A stretch of 36,628 nucleotides of DNA, taken from an uncultured archaeon. GTDB lineage: Archaea; Halobacteriota; Methanosarcinia; Methanosarcinales; Methanoperedenaceae. Under the pieces are notes generated by a model, which was not told the DNA's origin, did not search any database, and saw nothing but the letters and a program-made list of their open reading frames with translations. Numbering within the stretch: position 1 is the first letter of the stretch; each line of letters begins with the position of its first letter. A program made the translations under genes and the position numbers. This document shows, in pieces, positions 8,427-15,347 of this stretch. Location: NCBI GenBank assembly GCA_902386115.1, contig CABMHZ010000050.1, positions 1 through 36,628 on the forward strand. Reading direction: 5' to 3'.

Positions 8427-9170
8427 ATGCCTGAAGCACTTCAGTTTAAGCATTACAATTCTATAATCGATGTATTAAAAGCAATTCCACATGATATTAT
8501 TATTGCATCTTTTCTCCTTGCGATAATCCCTTTTTTGCTTTACAAATACAGGAAAAAAATATTTTTATTAATCATTTCCATCGCAGTCTTAGCTCAAAAA
8601 TTTAACCCCCGAAATAAGACTGAATCAGATGCTGCAAAGCTTATGAAGAACTATTATGAAACTGGCAAGAGCCAGCTCAGGGACTATTTTTTCGCAGGCA
8701 TGCTCATATTGATCTTCATTTTAGTAGGCACTCAGTCCGTTTATTTAGCTTTGGTTACCACCGAGTCTATGCGCCCTTATATTAACCGTGGGGACCTCGT
8801 AATTGCCGAGGGGCTGAGCACAAATTTCAGTGTCGGAGACATAATCGAGATACAGCCTCCGGGATATAGCGGAACTTATGTCCACAGGGTTGTGAGAAAG
8901 CTCTCGGATAATGAATGGAAGACTAAAGGCGATAACTGGAATTCGGAAGATGGTTGGACAGTAACCAGGGATATTGTTAAGGGAAAAGTGATAACCATGG
9001 ATAAGAAGGCAATTGTGATACCATATCTGGGCATTTATCTGATGCCTACCAATAACGTTGCACTTAGCCAGGATCCTACTTACAACTTCATAGTCAACTT
9101 TATCTCAACACTGAGGACTGTAGCCCCGGTGTTGATACTGATAATATTTATATTAATATTTAGAGGATGA
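8427..9170 (+). CDS. Signal peptidase I (archaeal/ER type)
   Basis: A 247-residue membrane protease. Two N-terminal hydrophobic segments (about 24-55) and a third (about 90-110) lead into the S26 core: nucleophile Ser114 in TTESMRPYINRGDLVI, His153 in TYVHRVV (the archaeal/ER enzymes use Ser-His rather than Ser-Lys), and Asp residues in KTKGDNWNSEDGW. A C-terminal membrane helix ends the protein. It would cut signal peptides outside the membrane. The long N-terminal membrane part is unlike the minimal housekeeping enzyme. The gene sits 2 bp after the hexaheme cytochrome stop and 3 bp before the next cytochrome start, so it is co-transcribed with exported cytochromes and may be devoted to them (inference). 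A TTG at 8421 is an alternative start. Confidence 0.88.
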   Translation: MPEALQFKHYNSIIDVLKAIPHDIIIASFLLAIIPFLLYKYRKKIFLLIISIAVLAQKFNPRNKTESDAAKLMKNYYETGKSQLRDYFFAGMLILIFILVGTQSVYLALVTTESMRPYINRGDLVIAEGLSTNFSVGDIIEIQPPGYSGTYVHRVVRKLSDNEWKTKGDNWNSEDGWTVTRDIVKGKVITMDKKAIVIPYLGIYLMPTNNVALSQDPTYNFIVNFISTLRTVAPVLILIIFILIFRG

Positions 9171-9173
9171 AAA

Positions 9174-9980
9174 ATGCGATTGCATAAAAATCTGCCCATT
9201 ATACTTTTGATCATAGTTCTAATTTACTTCCTGCCTGCATTCCTGGCATCCTATGCCGGTGGTCATACCATGGAATCCGCAAATGCCACAGAACTGAACT
9301 GTTTGACCTGCCATGATTACATTGCCAGAGAGCTAAACTTCACAACCTCATCCAGGAGCGTTTTGAATAGCCATCTTCAGGCAGCTAATAATACTAATTA
9401 TACAACCTTCATAAAATATGGTTACCATTACAATGCGTCAGAGGGAAGGATTTACACCACACCTGACCCTTCAAAGTGGGATTCTGGCAGCTTAGCGGAA
9501 AGCACCACTTATATCTATTATGTATCAGGATCATGGATAGGCAATAGGAGTGGGGTCATACAGTATGCTACCGTAAACCTGGAAAGAAATGGTCTCCCTG
9601 GAATTCAAATGGAAGAATCCTGCATTTTCTGCCATAGTGCAGATATCCATTCCGCTTCAACCCATACAGGCGTAACTGTAGTGGGCTGTACCGATATAAA
9701 ATGCCATGGGAACTCAAGCGGTATTGGATACGGGAAGGAATTTTATCCAACAGTGATGACAGGATACAACTTATCAAACAATAATGTCCATTCTAACTGG
9801 TTTAAGAGCATGGGCAATCGAACCAGCCCATATGATTATACAATTCACGGCTCCAATGTAACTGCGGATTACTTTACATGCATGGGCTGCCATACCTATG
9901 TACAGGTCAATGCTAATATAACATGGCCTTCACCGTATATGCATGACAACTTTTCTGCCCCAAAGGTCAGATACCCCTGA
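9174..9980 (+). CDS. Tetraheme c-type cytochrome, AGSHTME family (copy 2)
   Basis: A 268-residue paralog of the cytochrome at 6529. The signal peptide (about 1-26, ending FLAS) is followed by YAGGHTMESA. The heme sites are CLTCH (43-47), CIFCH (150-154), CTDIKCH (172-178, CX4CH) and CMGCH (236-240), in the same order as copy 1. The central domain between hemes 1 and 2 is shorter. The TGA at 9978-9980 comes earlier than in copy 1. The DNA after it still seems to encode, in two frames, a DPASIW stretch (compare DPTSVW at the end of copy 1) and a membrane helix, so the C-terminus may have been lost. The start is 3 bp after the signal peptidase stop. Confidence 0.9.
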   Translation: MRLHKNLPIILLIIVLIYFLPAFLASYAGGHTMESANATELNCLTCHDYIARELNFTTSSRSVLNSHLQAANNTNYTTFIKYGYHYNASEGRIYTTPDPSKWDSGSLAESTTYIYYVSGSWIGNRSGVIQYATVNLERNGLPGIQMEESCIFCHSADIHSASTHTGVTVVGCTDIKCHGNSSGIGYGKEFYPTVMTGYNLSNNNVHSNWFKSMGNRTSPYDYTIHGSNVTADYFTCMGCHTYVQVNANITWPSPYMHDNFSAPKVRYP

Positions 9981-10220
9981 AAATTACTATTTTGGTCAGT
10001 AATAATATAACACTTCAGCGTATTTTGTATTTTTTTGCTTTTCATAATTTTCAGGATCCAGCGTCAATATGGTGGCAGTGCGTACTGGACTGTAAACATG
10101 ACCCTTATCGCTTTGATAGCATTGGGGTTGATAGGGATATTTTTTATTTATGCAATTCTGGTCATGATTTTTATCGAAATAGGGGATTTTATTGATAGCC
10201 GCTTTGCCATAAAACTTTAG
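9981..10220 (+). pseudogene. Possible decayed C-terminal tail of the copy 2 cytochrome, or a small membrane ORF
   Basis: In the same frame as the upstream cytochrome, after TGA 9978-9980 and a second in-frame stop, a stretch reads YWTVNMTLIALIALGLIGIF and on to FIYAILVMIFIEIGD, a clear membrane helix with an ATG within it. In the next frame the DNA reads HNFQDPASIWWQ, resembling KDPTSVW near the end of the 6529 cytochrome. A single one-base shift near 10070-10080 would join the two. This suggests a cytochrome C-terminus with a membrane anchor broken by stops and a shift. Alternatively the 40-61-residue single-helix ORF ending at 10220 is a real small protein. The end overlaps the protease gene by 32 bp in convergent orientation. 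Confidence 0.4.
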
Positions 10221-11721
10221 AAAAAATGATATATAAAAAATACCCGATCACAATTACTGTAACGAATTTCACAATGATTACTGAAATATTTTTCTTCAGA
10301 CCCAGTTTCTCGCAAAAGTAATCCAGAGCCTCTTTTAAAAATAATCCACCATCAAGCTTATAGATCGGCAGGCTGTTGAAAAGTGCTATTTGAATATTCA
10401 TCCAGCCTATCCAGAATAAGATGTCTGCAAAAGATAAATACCAGCTTCCCGTGAATTTTAAAATCCCTGCTGGCTGAAACAAATTTTTAAGTACGCCATT
10501 AAATCCTGAAAAACCTGGAAGTTCAATTAGACTTGCCATGGGTGCGATCAGCAGATACTGAATACCCCTAGGTTTAAGAACAACATTTTTAAAAGTGTTA
10601 AGGAAACTGTTACCATCGACTTCAAAAGTACTGAACCCCAGGATATCTTCTGAAACTACAATGCCGAGCCAGCCTTTACTAATATTCTCCGGGGGGTTCG
10701 CCAGGATCAAAGTCACATTGCGTTCTGTTCCGTTATCTAACAATCCCAGTGAGATCATCTGCCCTGGATGCGTGGTATTCATATAATTTATGAATTCAGA
10801 AAGGGTATTCACAGTTATGTTCCCTATGTTAGTTATTCTCACACCCCTTTTCAGGCCGGCATATCTGGCAGGATAAGCGGGGGCAGTATCGACAACCATT
10901 ATCCCTCTTTCCTTTCCGGGAGTTATCCACTGGTTTTCTGTTTTTCCATCCTTTACCATAGTCAGCTTAACGCTGCTGGAATTTTTTGCATACGCCAGCA
11001 ACTGGCTTGCATTGTCTAAGGGTATATCATCTACTCTTGTGATTATCATTCCGTTTACTATCCCAAGCTTTTCTGCATGGGAACCAGGAACAACATAGTC
11101 GACGCTCACGTTGCCGGTAACTTCAAGCCCGCCAAGGACAGGAACAAAAAAAATGAAGAAAGCAAGAAGTGCTACCAGTAAATTAGCAGCCACGCCTGCG
11201 CAGATGAGCTTTGTCCGGGTAAATCTGGGTCTATTTTCATCAAAAAAGTATTGTTCATCTACATCTGCAAAGGCACCTATCGGAATGGGCGCGAAAACAA
11301 TACCCAATGCTCTTGTTTTTCCTTCACTGGCAAAAGCATGTCCAAGTTCATGGACGAACAGAGCAACAAGAAGACCAATCCAGCCCAGCCAAACCGGTAT
11401 GAATTCATTTATCATTGGAATCAAAAGGAAATTCCCCACAGGGGTGACTGTAGCAACATGATGAAATGGTACAGAAGGCAACGGAAAAAAGTAGCTTCCA
11501 GCAAAAATCAGAAGCAAATAAAATATCATGGTGAGTACAAAAAATAATATCGAAAACCATCCAAAATTGACTTTTTTAGGGGCAGGTATATTTTTGAAAA
11601 TCGGGCAGAGAATGAAAGGACCATAACCTCTGACTCCAAAACGGTCCAATATTCCCGTTTTTTTCAATGCCACAACTAATAGCGTCCATGCTGAAAACGC
11701 CACAGCTAATTCTAACCACAC
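10189..11721 (-). CDS. Site-2-type membrane zinc metalloprotease (M50) with PDZ domains
   Basis: A 510-residue intramembrane protease of the RseP/S2P type. HELGH (124-128) is the zinc and catalytic motif inside a membrane helix, and LPIYKLDGG (about 451-459) supplies the third zinc ligand Asp, so it should be active. Between them are two PDZ-like repeats (about 210-290, VDYVVPGSHAEKLGI, and about 285-365, PARYAGLKRGVRI), usual for substrate gating. At least six membrane segments are visible. Such enzymes cut membrane-bound regulators or leftover signal peptides. The start is GTG at 11721, one base after the stop of the upstream membrane-protein gene, so both are one operon, facing the cytochrome genes. 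Its substrate is unknown; surface-protein quality control is a guess from context. Confidence 0.9.
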   Translation of the reverse strand: MWLELAVAFSAWTLLVVALKKTGILDRFGVRGYGPFILCPIFKNIPAPKKVNFGWFSILFFVLTMIFYLLLIFAGSYFFPLPSVPFHHVATVTPVGNFLLIPMINEFIPVWLGWIGLLVALFVHELGHAFASEGKTRALGIVFAPIPIGAFADVDEQYFFDENRPRFTRTKLICAGVAANLLVALLAFFIFFVPVLGGLEVTGNVSVDYVVPGSHAEKLGIVNGMIITRVDDIPLDNASQLLAYAKNSSSVKLTMVKDGKTENQWITPGKERGIMVVDTAPAYPARYAGLKRGVRITNIGNITVNTLSEFINYMNTTHPGQMISLGLLDNGTERNVTLILANPPENISKGWLGIVVSEDILGFSTFEVDGNSFLNTFKNVVLKPRGIQYLLIAPMASLIELPGFSGFNGVLKNLFQPAGILKFTGSWYLSFADILFWIGWMNIQIALFNSLPIYKLDGGLFLKEALDYFCEKLGLKKNISVIIVKFVTVIVIGYFLYIIFSKVLWQSGYQ

Positions 11722-11722
11722 T

Positions 11723-13141
11723 TTAGTGCACCATTTTTAATTTCTTTTTTCTTCTGTTTATAAAAATATCGATTATAAGAAGTCCCAATCCCCCCACATA
11801 CAATAATAACAACAGAATTATATTCGATATAAACTCATCCAGTGTGAGAATCTGGAAAAGCAATACACCTGCACCGCTCAAGAAAATCCCCAGCAAATAG
11901 ATAATAATGGTACCTCCTGAAATGGGAATATATTTCTTGCCCATAAGGGAGAATCCCGAAACCAGCAATATCAGACCAAGAGCACCTGATTCAACATATT
12001 TCTCCGGGCTCAAAAACGGAAGGTCCATCAAAAAACCGATTGTACTGAAGATAATTGATACCATCCCGGCAATCAAGATTATTTTGCCGAAATTATATAA
12101 TATCGTGGCAGGGTTAAGGGATTTGAATCGTGCGAAGATTTTATACGGTATTAACCTGTGGAATATCTTTGTTTCTTCAGTTATTTTTGTAAAGATACCT
12201 GGTCTTGGTTCCTCTAATTCAGAAACCGTTGACTTTTGCCTTGCTCTTATGCTGGAAATGGCTTTGTCGAGTATAGAGCGTGACTCTTTTTCCAAAGATT
12301 CTTTTTTTTCTTTTTGAGATGCCTTTTTTGTTGCTTCCTTTGTGACCTTATCTAAAATAGTCTGAATCGATTTTGGCAGGAGCCCGGTCTTTATATATTT
12401 AATATAGCTGTAAAGAGCGTAGACATAGATTAAGAGTCCAATAAAGGTATAATATAACGCCTGATTATACTCAAAGACTGCCCTTAAAGCGATGGAAAGG
12501 GAAGGGACTATCAGCATAAAGATTGCAACAATATAGTATGATCTTGAATCTTCCCATGCATTAAAGAAATTAGCTATGATAACATACCACCCAATCGCAA
12601 GTAACATCAAAGAGTAAGGAACAAGGTTGAAAGGGTGCTGGTCTAAAAATACAAAGAGACCCACGCTTGCAGAGCCCAGAAGTCCGACTTGCATTAAAAA
12701 CTCCCCCCAGTTTAGACTCTCCTGGTCAAAAACTTTTTTTGATGTTTCGTAATTTACTGACCCTTGTAATGCATCAAGCCTTTCGATAAGTTTCTCATTT
12801 ACCATCCTTGCAACGATTACCTCTTGCACAAGGGGGGAGGCAAATGTTGCAAAGTCCTGGAATGTTTCTTCTATATTGGAAGTTTTAGTTTTCTTAGAAT
12901 CATTTATTGTGATGATGGCTCTAGTACAGGAAAATATTGCAAAAACAGATGCCACGAACAAAGCTCCCCGGAAGATATTCTCGCCCGTCAACCCCTCTCC
13001 TTGCTTTAGTCCTGAAGTTATTTGGGTAAATAATACTACTGCCACCAGAATTAGGATAATAATAGCGACTATTATTCCAACCAAAAGCTCATTTGAGGTC
13101 TGGCGGATATATATTTTTTTATGTTCTATTGTATTCTTCAC
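11723..13141 (-). CDS. Polytopic membrane protein of unknown function
   Basis: I do not recognise this 472-residue protein. It shows about ten hydrophobic segments: two near the N-terminus (about 19-40 and 58-78), four at about 145-252, and four at about 345-460. Between the last two groups is a charged stretch rich in Lys, Glu and Ser (about 260-335, KKASQKEKKESLEKESRS), probably a cytoplasmic coiled coil. There are no Cys-heme motifs and no obvious catalytic residues. The start is a GTG at 13141, the first standard start in the open frame. It is followed within one base by the site-2 protease gene, so a joint role at the membrane is likely, for example as a partner or substrate. The C-terminus is strongly basic (NRRKKKLK). 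Confidence 0.75.
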   Translation of the reverse strand: MKNTIEHKKIYIRQTSNELLVGIIVAIIILILVAVVLFTQITSGLKQGEGLTGENIFRGALFVASVFAIFSCTRAIITINDSKKTKTSNIEETFQDFATFASPLVQEVIVARMVNEKLIERLDALQGSVNYETSKKVFDQESLNWGEFLMQVGLLGSASVGLFVFLDQHPFNLVPYSLMLLAIGWYVIIANFFNAWEDSRSYYIVAIFMLIVPSLSIALRAVFEYNQALYYTFIGLLIYVYALYSYIKYIKTGLLPKSIQTILDKVTKEATKKASQKEKKESLEKESRSILDKAISSIRARQKSTVSELEEPRPGIFTKITEETKIFHRLIPYKIFARFKSLNPATILYNFGKIILIAGMVSIIFSTIGFLMDLPFLSPEKYVESGALGLILLVSGFSLMGKKYIPISGGTIIIYLLGIFLSGAGVLLFQILTLDEFISNIILLLLLYVGGLGLLIIDIFINRRKKKLKMVH

Positions 13142-13886
13142 GTTGGATCCAACATTTCTTATGAGTTTGTCTAATTTTACTTCTTGGGTCTTATTAATTT
13201 TACTATTGCCATAATTTTAACATACAATTAATAGAAAGAAAATCGTCTCGACTTCAAAATAGTTTAAGATCTTATCATACTTTTGAAATTCTCAAGATTC
13301 GCACTTTCAATACAATCTGCTTCAAAGGTTCTGCACTGTAGATTTAATTCAATTCTATCCTATCCTATTCAATTTTTTGACATGGTAATTAATTTTTGGG
13401 ATAAGTTAAATATAATAAGAGGTAAATTTGGGTATGAATTAAGTGAAACTCACATTATATAACATTAATTTAAAAAATAATTGAATTAACAGGTTTTATT
13501 TAAAAAATAATTCAATTGCTAACTTAATTGTAAAATTTAAATACTATGAAGACGCAAAATATTCATAATACAGAAAAAATTTTATACAAACTTTATAACA
13601 GGAACAATCTTAAAAACTACAAAATCTATATCCAAATTTGAGCCAACTGGCAATATATCCGGTCCGTATATAATACAAAACCCGAAAAATATATGGACGA
13701 TAATTTTAGCAAGGGAAAATAAGCTCTCCGTGATGAAAAATGAGAAAATATGGATAAATAAGGTCATTTTTTGTTAAAATGTCAGAAGATGCTCGTCATA
13801 AAAGTTCAAATTACATGTGAAATCTCAGGTTATAAAATGACTGAAAATATCAGTAGTGCATTTGAAGAGAAATGGAGGTGAAATGC
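13142..13886. other. 745-bp AT-rich intergenic region with short repeats
   Basis: No convincing gene is seen. It separates the leftward membrane-protein operon from the rightward cytochrome/surface-protein operon, so promoters for both are expected here. A 30-bp-period direct repeat starts at about 13468: ATTTAAAAAATAATTGAATT and then ATTTAAAAAATAATTCAATT at about 13498. A short CTATC/CTATC-like repeat lies near 13365. A Shine-Dalgarno-like GGAGGTGA at 13874-13881 is well placed for the GTG at 13887. A 61-codon leftward ORF at 13582-13767 is probably random. Confidence 0.5.
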
Positions 13887-14903
13887 GTGAAAACCTTTTC
13901 ATATCTTTTATTTTTGGCTTTATTTACGATCATTATTTTTACTTATAGTGCAGCTGGGGCATATTTGATCTAAGGTTATGTCATTAATGCATCCAGTGGA
14001 CTTGCCCTGAATAACGCCACAGTACAGACAAATACCAGTCAATCCACAATTTCTGGCGCTACTGGTTTTTATAATTTCACAGGTCTATCCAATGGAACGT
14101 ATATCGTAAATGCAAGTCTCGCAGGTTATTTTACCAATTCCACGAACGTATCCATCAACGGTACAGACATCACCAGTGCAAATATCTCATTATCTGGCAT
14201 CAGTAGTGGAGGTGGTAGCGGAGGTGGTGGAGGAGGCATTGGTGGCGGCGGTGTTTTTTATAATATAAGTGGCTATGTACTCGATTCATCCACCTTAAAA
14301 GCTCTGAAAGGAGCCAATGTAACTACAAATACAAGCCTGCAAACTACCAGTAACTTGACAGGTCTTTACATCTTCTCTGGATTAACCAATGGTAGTTATA
14401 TAATTCAAGCGGGCTTATTCGGATATGTCAATAACTCAATAAACATAACGATAAGCGGCGCTGATATTACCAATGCTGATATTTATCTTGCCTTTTCCGC
14501 AATCCCATGTACCGACTGTCATTACTCCTTCAGTTACATGAATAGTTCCGGAAGACCGGATTTATATGTAAATCAGACCCTGGATAATGAAAGTGTGCAT
14601 GCGGCGCTCAATTGCAGGGACTGCCATACCAACACCACAGTGCATCCCCCTCCCAAGTCAGGATGGAAGTGGTGCGAGGACTGCCATGCAAACCAGCAAA
14701 ACCCTCGAACGAATAAGAAAAGGCACAATATTGTAAACAACCCCTGGAACAATCTATACAACGGGATAAGCGTAGTAAATATAACATCATGTATAACTTG
14801 CCATGACTCTACACTTTACAATAACTCCATAAACATCTACGGAAGAGAGAAAGGAATTGATTGCGATTACTGTCACACATTTCCAGATAATGTTATTGAA
14901 TAG
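13887..14903 (+). pseudogene. Fusion of two carboxypeptidase-regulatory-like domains with a pentaheme cytochrome, interrupted by TAA
   Basis: Reading from GTG 13887 (GGAGGTGA is 5 nt upstream) gives a signal peptide of about 25 residues, then AYLI, a TAA at 13971-13973, then GYVINASSG in the same frame. Codons 30-105 and 124-205 are two similar beta-sandwich repeats (NISGYVLDSST, TGLYIFSGLTNGSYII) of the carboxypeptidase-regulatory/PEGA kind. They are joined by a linker of almost only Gly and Ser. Residues 208-335 carry five sites: CTDCH, CRDCH, CEDCH, CITCH and CDYCH. In repeat 2 the matching position is NISGYV, so the TAA replaces a Ser codon (TCA to TAA). No ATG, GTG or TTG restart lies between it and 14355. 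It is either a recent nonsense mutation, a sequence error or readthrough. Everything else is intact. Confidence 0.75.
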
Positions 14904-14911
14904 GTCGGATA

Positions 14912-15343
14912 ATGATTAAAAAACCTATACTACTCATTCTAGCCTCAATAATACTTTTTTTATATGTAATACAGCCGCTCTTAGGCACTTTTGCCGGAAG
15001 CCATACGATGGAAGAACAGAAGATTTCCACAGGTTACGGTAATATTTATATCTGTGTAAACTGCCATGAAGAGGAAGTAGTTTTGAATAACCTCTCATCC
15101 CATAGCTCGGCAGGATGTGTATGCCATGGATATGCTCCAAATCTAACGGCGGAGTATAACATCAATGCAGCCCATAATCTGACCAAGAACCTTTATTGCA
15201 CCAACTGCCATGCCAATTACGATATTAATGGACAACAGGAAATATATCCCGGGATAATAACTTCCAATCAGTCCGGCCATTATATTAAAAAAAATACGAC
15301 TATGGTTTATGAACACGCACAAAAGTTCTTTTCAGGGAAGTGA
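14912..15343 (+). CDS. Small multiheme cytochrome, AGSHTME family (copy 3)
   Basis: A 143-residue exported protein. The signal peptide (about 1-25) is followed by TFAGSHTMEEQ, the same N-terminal motif as the cytochromes at 6529 and 9174. Two standard heme sites are seen, CVNCH (48-52) and CTNCH (96-100), plus CVCH (69-72) with only one residue between the cysteines. That site may bind heme unusually, or not at all. It lacks the long central domain of its relatives. The ATG is 8 bp after the stop of the pentaheme fusion gene and its own TGA is 4 bp before the surface-protein gene, so all three form one operon. It could be a small electron carrier between membrane and surface, which is inference. 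Confidence 0.85.
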   Translation: MIKKPILLILASIILFLYVIQPLLGTFAGSHTMEEQKISTGYGNIYICVNCHEEEVVLNNLSSHSSAGCVCHGYAPNLTAEYNINAAHNLTKNLYCTNCHANYDINGQQEIYPGIITSNQSGHYIKKNTTMVYEHAQKFFSGK

Positions 15344-15347
15344 TAAT

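Noticed and set aside
13582-13767. 61-codon hydrophobic minus-strand frame in the AT-rich gap
   Set aside because: The hydrophobicity follows from base composition (Phe and Ile codons). No start signal or neighbour supports it.
13971-13973. Recoding of the stop as pyrrolysine or selenocysteine
   Set aside because: Pyrrolysine uses TAG and selenocysteine uses TGA; this is TAA. The aligned residue is Ser.
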